Assembly: GCA_037501455.1 (NCBI GenBank)
Contig: CM074856.1
Coordinates: forward strand, 54,093,001 to 54,157,000
Length of the DNA: 64,000 nucleotides
Reading direction: 5' to 3'
From: Lantana camara
Lineage: Eukaryota > Streptophyta > Magnoliopsida > Lamiales > Verbenaceae
Positions 26,487 through 37,539 of the stretch are shown one piece after another (the first letter of the stretch is position 1; every line of letters starts with the position of its first letter). A program made the translations under genes and the position numbers. The notes under the pieces are model-generated. The model was given only the letters and a program-made list of their open reading frames with translations, was not told where the DNA came from and did no database searches.

Positions 26487-28668
26487 GTTACCACTGTAAC
26501 TTACCTCACAAACAGATTGCCCATACAAGCCCTCAGTCACAAAACCCCCCTCTCGGTCCTCCAAACTCAAACAACTGTACCTCCTCACCTTACCCTACCT
26601 CAACGCATTTTCGGTTGTACTGTGTTTGTTCATATTCCAAAGTCCGATAGAACCAAATTCGACCAGTGTGTAGTCAAATGTGTCTTCATAGGCTATGCTC
26701 CACATCAGAAGGGTTACCGTTGTTATAATCCGGCTAGCAAACGAATTCATGTCACTATGGACTGTCAGTTTGTAGAAACAGAGTATTACTTTCTCACCCA
26801 GGCCAGGGATCAGGGGGAGAGACAGGATGACTCCTTGTACTTTCTGGACTATCAGGGGCCCAATGATAAAGTTAGTGAACCGGTACAGAATGAAGAAGAA
26901 CTCAGTACCACCACTGCACCAATGCCCAATGATGTCCAACCTGAGGTAATTGAAACACTGAACCCTCACTCTGATGATCATATTGATAATTGTGATTCCA
27001 TCAGTACTACTGATAACACTATCTCTGAGAATGTCACCGTAAGTAACAGGTACTCTCTGCCATAACGGAGCAACAAGGGGTTCCCCCACACCGGTACTCT
27101 CCTGAGCATGTGTCCCGCTCATCCAGGTAACCCATAGGAAACATGGTTAGGGGGAGTGTGTCCGAGGTAGCCAAAGCTTTCTTTGGAAATCTGTGTAAAG
27201 AAGAGATTCCGAGAACTGTGCAGGAGGCCTCCCAAGTCCCGGAATGAAAAAAGGTTATGGAAACCGAAATGAAGGCCTTGGAAAAAAATAGGACTTGGGA
27301 GATATGTCGACTACCAGATGGAAAGAAAACAGTTGGATGCAGGTGGGTGTTCACAGTTAAACATAAGGCAGATGGCTCAGTGGAGAGGTTCAAAGCACGG
27401 TTAGTGGCGAAAGGCTACACACAGACGTATGGGATAGACTATTCTGAGACCTTTTCACCTTTGGCGAAATTGGATACGGTTCGAGTGTTATTGTCCATAG
27501 CTGCCAATAGAGATTGGCCTTTCCATCAGTTCGATGTAAAGAATGCTTTCCTACATGGCGATTTGACAGAAGAAGTGTACATGGAACCTCCTCTGGGGTT
27601 TACAGGAGACTTTGAAAAGATGAGGTGTGCAGACTTCGTAAGGCACTGTATGGGTTAAAATAGTCCCCAAGGGCTTGGTTTGGTAGGTTTACACTGGCCA
27701 TGCAGCGTCATGGATATGTACAAAGCAACTCCGATCATACTCTCTTACTAAAACGACGGGGAGGTCTAGTCACGTGCTTAATCATCTACGTGGACGGCAT
27801 GATCATTACAGGGAGTGATATTGAGGAGATTAAGCAACTCAGAAAGAATCTCTTCGAGGAGTTTGAGATGAAAGACCTTAGGGGGTTTAAAGTACTTCTT
27901 GGGAATTGAAGTCCTGCGGTCCAACACAGGGATATTCATTTCCCAGAAAAAGTATTTCCTGGATTTGCTAGCTGAGACTGGGATGAGTGACTGTAAACCG
28001 GTTGAAACTCCCATGCAAATGAATCACAACTTGAAGGTAGAGGAGAATGGGGAACCAACTGAAAAGGAGAGGTACCAACGGCTGGTTGGTAAACTGATTT
28101 ACCTATCCCATACTAGGCCCGTTATACGGATCATTCGGTATCTGAAAGGAACAATTGGTACTGGGATCATGTTTGGCAGGCATGGCCACTTAGACATAGA
28201 AGCGTATACAGATGCAGATTGGGGAGGGAATCCGAATGACAGGAGATCCACCTCCGGGTACTTCACTTTGGTTGGAGGAAATGTGGTAACAAGGCGAAGC
28301 AAAAAACAAAAGGTTGTGGTATTGTCGAGTGCTGAGGCAGAGTTCAGGGGAATAGCAAGAGGAGTGGCAGAGGTTATTTGGCAGAGGAAACTTATGACAG
28401 AGATTGGGGTGGTCATCTCAGGACCAAGTTCTCTTAAATGTGACAACAAAGCTGCAATAAGCATATCCGAAAATCCTGTCCAGCATGATAGGACTAAGCA
28501 TGTGGAAGTTGACCGACACTTCATCAAGGAAAAGTTAGAAAGTGGTATCTTCACGATTCCGTTCGTAAGATCAGAAGACCAGTTGCGGACATACTGACCA
28601 AGGCTGTTACCAGTCAGATTTTCAAGGGAATACTGAGCAAGTTAAGGATCGGAGATTCCATTACTTAA
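26487..28668 (+). pseudogene. copia integrase C-part, reverse transcriptase and RNase H (broken)
   Basis: Integrase C-terminal region (TKFDQCVVKCVFIGYAPHQ), then reverse transcriptase ([35 protein letters not shown]), a frameshift near 27640, the catalytic site reading YVDG in place of YVDD (27790-27801), and RNase H (YTDADWGG, STSGYFTLVGG, AEAEFRGIA). About 25 residues are missing between YLSHTRP and IIRYLKGT (near 28117). A further frameshift at about 28585 precedes the normal end. It cannot encode an active polymerase. Confidence 0.9.
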
Positions 28669-28680
28669 CTTGAGGGGGAG
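28669..28680 (+). other. Polypurine tract of the copia element
   Basis: CTTGAGGGGGAG abuts the 3' LTR start at 28681. Confidence 0.85.
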
Positions 28681-28863
28681 TGTTGTAAATATGACAAGTT
28701 TGACCATAATCCCTAATTACCTGTTCTAGGACAGATTTGGCGTAATAGTGTTCCCTTGATAGGTTTTATATACCCTGTACCTATTCTTTCTTGTATACAG
28801 AAATATTTACACATAAATACAATGAAAACAACTCAATTTTTCCCCAAATACCATGTTTTAACA
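28681..28863 (+). repeat. 3' LTR of the copia element
   Basis: TGTTGTAAATATGA...GTTTTAACA, 183 bp like the 5' LTR, followed by the duplication ATACC. Confidence 0.9.
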
Positions 28864-28868
28864 ATACC

Positions 28869-30239
28869 AAATACATATACAAATACAGTAAAAGGATAAA
28901 CACGACGACATAAATTTCTTCTTAAATTTCTCTCATAACAAATGCTCGATAAGAATTTTCAAAGTTTTTCCTTATATGAGTATTAAAAAAAATAAAATTA
29001 TACGAATATTTTAACCCACTACAATACCACAAATTACTTTAATGGAAATAGGCGTGCATAAGTTCATTGAACAAGCCAAAAAGAGAGAAGAAATTCACAC
29101 AGCCGTTGATTAACAAACTTTTGACCAGGCCAACTATAATCCCCACGGCCGACAGTTTTATCTACAAATACTACAAATATTTCAATAAACAATCATAATA
29201 AATATTCAACATCTTTGGGCTGAATTTGAACTGTCAAGCTGAAGGAGCAAATTCTCAGGCAATATTAATGCTACTACACAATATTAATTATATACGAAGG
29301 CATTGACTTAAAAGTTAAAATTGATATCATATTAATTAACTCTAATAAATAATTAATTGTGCTTAGTGGGACAATGGCTATCGATTATATGCGAACCTTT
29401 TTTGATTTGGGTACAAATATTATGCGAACTTTGGAGTAATGTGGCAAAGCTTTTGAATTTGATGGTAAGTGGTAGAATGGTAGGTGATGCTTTAATTAGG
29501 ACATCAACTTTGAACCATAACCAATAATTTAAGTATTTTGCATGGAAAATAAATAGTGCAAAAATTTGTATATATACCATTTCTCGATTTATGCATTTCA
29601 TCTTTGTATAGGATCATGTTAATTTTCGTTGTATCGTTCCAATTTTATCAAATGTACCCGAAGGGACAAAAAGTTCACACGCTAAGTTAGGGTATAATTG
29701 CAAAAATCTCTCTCTGTATTTTTTTTTTCATAAATTGCAAACTATTTCTCGAAACTATAGACAAAAATTTGCAATTTTTAAACAAATTTATCAAGGACTG
29801 AGCATTCGTGGAAGTAGTTGCATAACCACCACGAAAAAAAAAAAAAGAAAGAAAAAGACATTTTGAAAGTAAAAAATATCTAGTAGTTCAAACTTGACTC
29901 TTTGGAACCCGAAACGATCATAACGTAAGGGTTTACTATATGCTAGGTGCACACCCACTAGGTCACTCATCTCAACTTTTGACACTTGTGGTTACTTTGT
30001 TGTACTAATTTAATAAAATCAAGTTTAGATTAAAATTATCCTACTATTGGATTAAGTTGAGATGCTCTGTAGATTTCAACTTATGCATATGAAAATATCT
30101 TTTCAAGTCAAAAATGTAAAATAGTTTTAAACTTTAATCCAAAGGAGATCAGTTGCATGTAAAATTTATTTAACTTTACATAAATTATTCTTTGCCACAG
30201 CATCAGATTTCCATCCAACTATAAATTTGATTAAGAAGT
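28869..30239. other. Intergenic AT-rich DNA
   Basis: No gene recognised. Short ORFs on both strands (for example 29601-29353, minus) have no family likeness and low-complexity composition. Confidence 0.5.
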
Positions 30240-30830
30240 GTTTTATTTATTTATTTATTTTTTGACAACCAAAACCCTCAAAGGGGAATATTATAGCAAA
30301 TCATGAGAAACAACGAGAAAAATATAAGAAGCAAACGCAGAAAAATTAACGCAAGCCGAAGCCGCAATTTCAACAGATTTGTGAGCTATTATATTAGCAT
30401 CACAATTAATAAAAGAAAAGAACTCTTTGACGATTGTTCCTTTCAAGTGGATCTCGATCTGATCGGGCTGAAGATCCGCAACCACTTTTCCTTCGGATTG
30501 AGAACAAATAGGTTGGCCTACAGCAGAGAACTCGGCCAGAAAGTTGTACGGAAAAAAACATAGAAAAAGATAAAACTAAACTTCCATATGAAAGGGACAA
30601 AACTTCCATACGGAAGAGATAAAGCTTCCATAGGAAGAAACGAAATAAAACATAACGAAAAGAAAAAACAGATAAGAAAAACGGCTGTGAACCAGAGAAA
30701 TCCGCTAGATCTGGGAGGACGCCGATGGATCTGGAAGAATAACGATGAAACTTACGATAAATCCACGAGAGGCAGCAAATCTGAGCGGATTTCGACGAAC
30801 AAATTAATGGCCTCAATATTGGAGAAAAAC
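30240..30830 (-). pseudogene. Possible 5'-truncated LINE remnant (RNase H end)
   Basis: On the minus strand the stretch 30485-30291 reads FSFINCDANIIAHKSVEIA, which resembles the C-terminal RNase H of plant L1-like elements (pattern F-x-x-x-R-x-A-N-x-x-A-H). It is followed at its 3' end by an A-rich tail (complement of the TTTATTTATTTATTTATTTTTT run at 30241-30262). The 5' limit is uncertain and no target duplication was identified. Upstream reading frames are broken. The call rests on a short motif. Confidence 0.33.
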
Positions 30831-32691
30831 GGACAAAAGAATTGATGCAATTAAAAGCAACTACACATGTTACGATTGCTGATTGTTTGTAACAATATCA
30901 ATAGTTTTGGACAAATTTTTTTTTTTTTCTTTTAGCAAAGTTTAGGACATTATCAAGTGTTAAGAGATAACTTCACGATTTATTTTGGCTAATTTTACAA
31001 TGGAAAGAATTCCGTACAGAGACGGACACAGAATTATAGAGATATGATAATACAATTTTCCCCCCCTAAATTACCTACTAACATGTACCCAATATAATAT
31101 TTTACAACACGACATAAATCGATAAAGGTTATTTTTGGTGCACTACTAGAACTATAACATGAATCTCAGTGGAGAAGTTGAAAAAAAGTTACCAAATAAA
31201 TGATGGAATTGACCTCATTTTTGGTGCTTTTGGTCTCAGTTTAGCATTTAAAGTTGAAATAAAGTAAATAGGGGTATTGTCGCCTGGAGAAAAATTTTAG
31301 TTTATATTCGATTCGATCGAATCTAATTAATTAAAAAAATAAGTGTATTACATATAATATTTATTTATTTTTTTAAAATTTTTCATCAATCATATAATAA
31401 GAGTAAAAAACTCACATTTGATCGAAACAAGCTCCGACTAAAATTAGTATATAATTTCCGGCAACATAAGAAGGTTACATATCCAATGCTACATTAAATA
31501 TTATTAATTGCAACTTTAATATTGACATTATTTCAACACGAGGGCAAAATATATTTAAATTATATTAATATCTCTGTCATCGTTCTTCTCAACGCCGCAG
31601 ACGGTGGCGGGCGTGGTGGATCTTCACACGACACACATGTAAAGACTCATTTTGCATCGAATGAAATGAACCCCTTAATAGTCATAGATATGCTGCTACG
31701 CATATGTTTCAAAATAATCAGACAAATAAATAAATAAATAAATAATAAAAGTAAGAAAAAAGATGGACAACCTTTGAGTGAGTTTTTAATAAAGCACCGA
31801 TATGATCAAGGACACGACAGTGATAGAGCGATACAAATTTTTTAAAAATTTTCGCATGAGAAATATAAGAGACGATATCCGATATAAATGTCCGACACAA
31901 TATGATCAAAGATACAACCCTAGTATGGTGATACCGATTTTTTTAAAATTTTCATATGAAGAATATAGAAGACGATGTCCGATACAAATATTCGATGCGA
32001 CACGATAAAAATATTCGTGGATCATAAATTTTCAATGTTTGTTACTTTTTAGGGGAATTAAAAATGATGTTGTAACCAACGTAACAACATGATTCAATTG
32101 GATTTTAAATGAATTAAACTAAAATTTAAAAGAAGAAGTGATTTAGTTTATTATCATAATCTATATACATGCCCCAAATTTAGATATTAAATAGAAATAG
32201 AATTTTGTAATTAAAGGGGAAAAAGAAAACAAAAACATGACATGTCGGTTTGGCTCGGTTCGGTTAGCCGATCCAAAGAACCCAAAAGATCCGAGAAATC
32301 GAAAAACCCTACAAAATTCAAATCGAAAATGAACCAAATGAACTATGTTCGGTTCAATTTGGCTCGGTTCGATCGGTTTTGCTGTTCCAATGTTGCTTGC
32401 ACAGCCTAAATTGAGATTCATCCGACTTTCAAATCCTCAAAAATAAGACATCACTTACGATTCACAATTAGTCAATTAACAAATCCGAGTTGAGATAAAT
32501 TTAACTAAACACAATCAAACTAATCAACTCTAATTCAGAACAAGAGCCAAAAGCACAAGTCATCAATCAATGCCACAACTGATGATCAGTTTACATACAC
32601 AAACTTCCTCAGCCATAATCAAAGTGTAAACCTCAACCAAATGGGGGGAAGGTAACACAACTTCCACCTCCCCTCCAAATCACACCGATTC
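30831..32691. other. Intergenic AT-rich DNA
   Basis: No gene. It contains a diverged tandem duplication at 31800-32008, TAAATAAATAAATAAATAA near 31725-31745, and a GGCTCGGTTCGGTT-type stretch at 32225-32380. Confidence 0.5.
31800..32008 (+). repeat. Diverged ~105-bp tandem duplication
   Basis: Two adjacent units share ATATGATCAA(A/G)GA, GATAC, TTTTTTAAAATTTTC, ATGA(G/A)(A/G)AATATA and GACGAT(A/G)TCCGATA in order. No coding sense. Confidence 0.6.
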
Positions 32692-33324
32692 TCAAGAATA
32701 CTTGTAAAATGATATACTCTTATCATCAGAAGCGCTAGCAAGCAAACACGACCTCACGTCACTACGCAGAGACGGTCCGAAAGCCACAGCCCATACCTGG
32801 TCACTATGACTGGTCAAAATCTATGTCGCCGCCCTCATTTTCAGATCCCAAAGCCTAACCGTTTTATCACTTGACCCTGTTGCGATTGCCACCCCATCTG
32901 GAGCAACATCCACGCTCAAAACCCAGCTAGAGTGGCCTGAGAGAGCAAATATTAGGGTTTTTCCCTCAGCGTCATAGACGTGAACGTGCCCGTCGTCCGA
33001 GGCAGAGAATAGGACTCTCGAGTCAAGGGGTGCTGATGAGTAGACGAGGCTTCGGACGGGCATGGTGTGGCCTTCTAAGTGGTGCATGAATTTGGAACGG
33101 GGTACATCGAAGATGGAGATGGTGCCGTCCATTGCACCAAAGGCTATTTGTTTTCCGTCCGGGCTCCATGCAACAGAGAGAGCGAATTTTTTGCTGCCAC
33201 TTCTCTTTGAGGGTTTGAGGCCTTCGGGCCGAGGGACTTCTAGTGTGGTGATTAGCTTCCATTCGGCGGTGTCCCAGAGTTTTACTGAAGCGCTCCCGCA
33301 TCCAGCTGCTGCTAGCGTTGTGCC
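32692..33324 (-). pseudogene. VIP3: VIP3/SKI8-like WD40 protein fragment, one nonsense codon
   Basis: The C-terminal two thirds of the plant WD40 protein VIP3, the SKI8 homologue that works in the Paf1 transcription complex and the Ski RNA-decay complex. The reading starts after a clear acceptor (CACAACACAG at 33325-33334, minus strand) with GTTLAAAGCGSASVKLWDTA, then FALSVAWSPDGKQIAFGAMD, LEGHTMPVRSLV, SGHSSWVLSVDVAPDG, TVRLWDLKMRAA, and ends SASDDKSISFYKYS before TGA at 32692-32694. A single in-frame TAG (32821-32823) stands where Gln is expected, consistent with C-to-T; everything after it still reads in frame. The first blades (about 115 residues) are not found upstream, where a MULE sits at 33646-35692. 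A recent pseudogene or partial duplicate is the best reading. Confidence 0.85.
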
Positions 33325-33645
33325 CTGTGTTGTGGGAAGGTGGGAATTTGTTGTGAGTAGCTAGAAAGAAGTAAAAGAGCATAGATAAGAGGAAATAAAT
33401 GTGCAATAGCTATTAAGCAACTCTACAATTTCATGATTTCGAGTTGTTCGCCTGGTATCCAACAGAAGACAGTTTATGGTTAGAGCAACACCGAATCATT
33501 GCTAAAGAGCTGAAGCTCTGTAAAACATTGATTTCACAAGACTTCTGATGAAAGAACAACAAGCCAGAACAATAAATTTTCATATAGGTAAAAGGAAAAG
33601 GTTTCCCGAGTTTGAGCCAAATATCAAATGTTAATTTCGCACATA

Positions 33646-35692
33646 GGGAAAATTGCAAAAATGGTATACTAACTGCACCCATTTAGCAAAAGTAGTACAA
33701 TATCTTTTCCGGTGACAAATTTACCCCATAACTCTCAAAAAGTTGCAAAGTAGTGCAGATTTTGGCCGGAGACTTGTAAACCTACCGGAATCCCGCCTTA
33801 TTTTCACACGTGGTCAGCCAAAACCGCTTTTCATCTTATGTGGCAAAACCAGCTTTGCCATGTCAAAAACCACATCTTATGTGTAATTTTTTCAGCACTA
33901 AAATTAAATATATTTGACAAATAATAATAAGATTGTGAGGAAAGAAATTCCACCCAAAATCATCTCATCTATAAATTTTATTCAATAAATTATTTCTTTA
34001 TAATTTTTCAATTATCAATTATCAATTATTTATTTTTTTACTTTTATTTTATTTTTAATTTCTTCTTCAATTTTCTATCTGCAATTTTATTTCTGTTTCT
34101 TTGATTTTTCGTCCTTGAATTTTCGTCTTTGAACTACCACCGCTCAAATCACCACAGTGAGAAAACTCAATGAGAAAAGATTTGAAGGAAAGGGAAAGGC
34201 GAGATGAACAGTTCATCATTGCAGGTACACGGCACCACCATCACCGGCGCAGCAACCACCGCCAAAACCACCTCATTCACATAACGACCACCACCACCTA
34301 CGGTGTACCCCCACCACTTAGCTCAGACCACTACCACCGACGGCGCAGCCAACACCACTAATTTTCAGATCTATAACTTTGTGTGCATCTGCGTGTTTCT
34401 TCGTGTGTGCGCCTGCTAGATTTGTATGTCTGAGTTGCAGATCTGTGCGTGTGCGTGTGCGTATGCGTATGCGTCCCATTTATGTGGTGCGCCCGGCGTC
34501 CGGTGGTGGTGGATTGTACCGGAGAAAGTGAAGACAAATATTTGATTTTTGAGAAGTTGAAGCCCGAGAATGTGAAGGGTCAAGGTGAATTTGATTTTTG
34601 ACAAAATCTGAACTTTTGTGGCCCTCTCTGATTGTTGAATTTGTTGGAGACCTTCACAAAGTAAAGACGTATTTACTTGATTTATTGGATTTCTTTGTGA
34701 AATATGTTGGATTTTTTTTTTCTCTCATTAAACTTTTTTATGCCGATAATATTGGCCAGAAAATCAAATCTTTGTTCCAATTCTTCATCGAAAACCAAAA
34801 ACTCAGAATGGATTTTGAAAAACCTGCACTTAAAAAGCTGGTTGTGTTGTTCAGGTTGGAGTTCTGATAATGTTGAAAAGAATTGCATCTTGGGTTTTTT
34901 TTTATGAACTGAATCTTGTGGAGGTTAAAGATCAAAAGTGACTCTTGATGCGTCTTTCTTATTGCACCAGATTGCTTCTGATAATAGAGTGGATAATTTT
35001 AGGGAAATTGTGAAGGTTGATAATGATGATAATGATAATTAAAAATTATGATAAATATTAATTATTTTCATCTTTTTATTTTTCATTTTTTTTAACAAAA
35101 TGCAATATAAAGTGTTACGGTTCTAAAGAATAAGGAAAAGATGAGTTTTTTTTTTTCTGCTTTCGAAAAAAAAAATGAGTTTTTTAAGTTCAACATGTAT
35201 AAAAATTTGAGGAAGATGCATATGTTAATTGGTATCTTTTCAGCATTGTTGATGTAAATGATTTTTTAAGCGTTAAAATTTGGGGAAGATGGTATCTTAA
35301 TTTTAAAAAACAGGTATTTTAACTAAAAAATTTTGGAGAAGCTGGGTATTCATTTTAATTTAAAAAATAGGAGTGTTGGTGAAAAAGCTGGGTATTCCCT
35401 CTAAAAAATTTATTATGTGGAATTTTGAGTTTATTTTAATTGGTGAAAGAATAACACTTGTGCAATGGTACTTGACATGTCCATGGTGGTATTGACATGT
35501 AAGCAAAAACAAGCCACGTAGGCTTTTGGGTTGGGTTTTTGGCAGGATTCCGGCGAGTTTACAAGTCTCCGGCCAAAATTTGCATTACTTTGCAACTTTT
35601 TGGGAGTTGTGGGGTAAATTTGTCACCGGAAAAGATATTGTACCACTTTTGCTAAATGGGTACAGTTGGTATACCATTTTTGCAATTTTCCC
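33646..35692. mobile_element. Non-autonomous MULE with ~150-bp TIRs (2.05 kb)
   Basis: Inverted termini begin GGGAAAATTGCAAAAATGG and match for about 150 bases at roughly 90% or more. A perfect 10-bp duplication TTCGCACATA flanks the unit (33636-33645, 35693-35702), the size class of Mutator-like elements. The interior has no transposase. A CACCAC-rich block at 34200-34360 and a GTGCGTGTGCGTATGC repeat at 34446-34473 lie inside; whether the CACCAC block is a captured gene fragment is unknown. It lies about 320 bases upstream of the WD40 fragment. Confidence 0.85.
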
Positions 35693-35739
35693 TTCGCACA
35701 TACCAGCACAACTACTTGAAATTAAATAAGATATTGTGA

Positions 35740-35743
<4 letters not shown>

Positions 35744-35801
<58 letters not shown>
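35744..35801. repeat. (AT)n microsatellite, about 58 bases
   Basis: Uninterrupted TA dinucleotides, flanked on both sides by the sequence TTGTGATCTAAT. Confidence 0.9.
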
Positions 35802-35804
<3 letters not shown>

Positions 35805-36417
35805 GATCTAATGATCTGATAAGCTGTTTTCACATAAATTAAAGAATTTATAAGTGATTAAATTAAGATATTATAATTTTATGAGGTGTTTAAATGATGT
35901 TAAAATAAATTAGAGAATTATTATATTTAAAATTTTAACACAAAGGGGGAGTTATTAAACAGGACCAATAATGGTCAAAAGTTATCCTAAACACCCTAGT
36001 TTGAAAAATCTATGTTTGAGGTCAACAATACACAATATATTTTTCCTAAACCACCTAATCACCTAAAAAGACTGGGTTGCCCTTACGTTTTTCCTAGCGC
36101 CAGTCCAAATTTGCTTCCTCCAAACCTCTGCTTTACTAAGTCTCACCAGCCCCCATCGGAGTCTTCTTTTGCAAGCTTGCTTTGCGCGATTGGTGCCGTA
36201 ATTTTCATCTGGCGACGGAGACCAGGACAGTAAAGCATATCAAGGAAGTGTATGAGACCTTTTGCCGTTCTAGATTTGAATCTTTGATGTTGTATTCTTT
36301 CCTGTTCTATTTGCATTTCATTTCCATTTTGGTTTATATCTGCAATGTTTAGCTGGAAATGGTATTGATGCCAACTAACGCTTCAATGGTTGTTAATGGG
36401 CAGATTATCTTGTTAAG

Positions 36418-36732
36418 ATGTTTAATTCAACATCGTCGGTGCAGAATGAGTCGAGGCTGTTCTGTTATTGTGGTGTCAAAGCCCGTGTTTTCACTTCTAA
36501 GACTTCCAGAAATCCTCATCGGAGGTTTGCTAAATGTTGCAAGGGAACTTGTCGCTTGTGGGTGTGGATTGATCCAGAACCCACCCCTGAAATGAGAGCA
36601 CTTTTCGCCAGCTACGACAAGAAGATCGCTGTCCGGGATGCTGAAATCAGACTTCTGAAGTTGAAGTTAAAATTTATGGCAACTCTTCTTCTTGTCTCAT
36701 GGATAGCCTTCCTAGTACGATCATTTAGTTGA
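36418..36732 (+). CDS. GRF-type zinc-finger protein with C-terminal membrane segment
   Basis: 104 residues from ATG at 36418. The GRF zinc ribbon is clear: CYCG (Cys16, Cys18), the NPHRRF hallmark (residues 32-37; family NPGRxF), Cys40/Cys41 and Cys45, then WVWID. A charged helical stretch follows (residues 60-85, heptad-like) and a hydrophobic segment near the C-terminus (MATLLLVSWIAFLV) that could span a membrane. Short plant GRF proteins with this layout are common and often lie in repeats; GRF ribbons bind single-stranded nucleic acid in better-known proteins. The frame is intact. It converges on the Ulp1-like gene and lies inside the same TIR-bounded element, so it is probably transposon cargo. 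Confidence 0.75.
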   Translation: MFNSTSSVQNESRLFCYCGVKARVFTSKTSRNPHRRFAKCCKGTCRLWVWIDPEPTPEMRALFASYDKKIAVRDAEIRLLKLKLKFMATLLLVSWIAFLVRSFS

Positions 36733-36885
36733 TGATTCCCCTTGGTGTAAGATTATGGGTGATTCTTCATTTTTGGTAGTATGGCCACCTTCGGTTGTAA
36801 TCCTACATTTAAACAAGCATGTAAATATTTTGCAGTGTATATTCGGTTGTTTATTTTCTGCTTTGGCGAATGGGGAAGAACCTGT

Positions 36886-37060
36886 GCTTGTCGAATTAAA
36901 AGATGAAAACTCGTAATTAAAAGTTGGGTTTGTCGAGTTAGGCTATGAAAAAGTTTTAATTAAAAGCTGGGTTTGTAGAGTTAGGCCATGAATATTCGGA
37001 ATTAAAATCTGGGTTTATCTAGTTAGGCTATGAGAATCGTAATTAAAAGGTGAATTTGTA
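36886..37060 (+). repeat. Degenerate ancestral units of the 42-bp repeat
   Basis: About four units of the form CGTAATTAAAAG-x-TGGGTTTGT-x-GAGTTAGGCTATGA precede the main array at 37540 and share its GTAATT...GGxxTTGTC...AG order. They are more diverged than the main array, suggesting an older layer. Confidence 0.6.
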
Positions 37061-37539
37061 GAGATCGGTGAGATCTAAAAAATGGGAAAAAAATGGGGAT
37101 TTGATGATCGACCATTACAGAAAATGGGGAAAAAATGGGGAGCATCTTTGCACAGATCGGTGAGATCTAAATCGTTCATAGATGATCGACCGTTACAGAT
37201 CTGTAGAAGTGGGGATTTGATGCCTGGCAGCCCACTGTCACCTTTAAAAGCAGTAAGTTCACCCCCTTATTGGTTTAGCTGTCACCGATTGTGTATAGAT
37301 GCTCCCATGTTTATTTTCTTACCTATCTGAATTTGTTGCAGATGGAAAAAAGGGAGCATCTATACACAGATCGGTGAGAGCTAAACAAATACATAGATGA
37401 TTTAGCATAAGAGATCTGAAGAAGTGGGGAGTTGGTGGTGAATATAAAGGAGACCATCTGTAATCACATCGCCTTGGGTAATGGGGGAATTAAATGCCGG
37501 GAGTTGGAGAGTCCCGCCTTGGAAGACTAAAAGTAGGGT

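Larger units (their letters stand above)
20195..28863 (+). mobile_element. Ty1/copia retrotransposon with complete ends, degenerate, two nested insertions
   Basis: Two 183-bp LTRs (20195-20377, 28681-28863), the tRNA-Met type primer site right after the first, a polypurine tract before the second and a perfect 5-bp duplication ATACC (20190-20194, 28864-28868) define the element. The LTRs differ at about nine positions (about 95% identity by eye). Without the inserts at 21671-23576 and 24598-26486 the element is about 4.9 kb, with gag, protease, integrase, reverse transcriptase and RNase H in copia order. Short LTRs and size suggest an Ale-type lineage, but that is a guess. Confidence 0.93.

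Noticed and set aside
29353..29601. 82-codon minus-strand ORF
   Set aside because: No recognisable domain, AT-rich, isolated; not distinguishable from chance.
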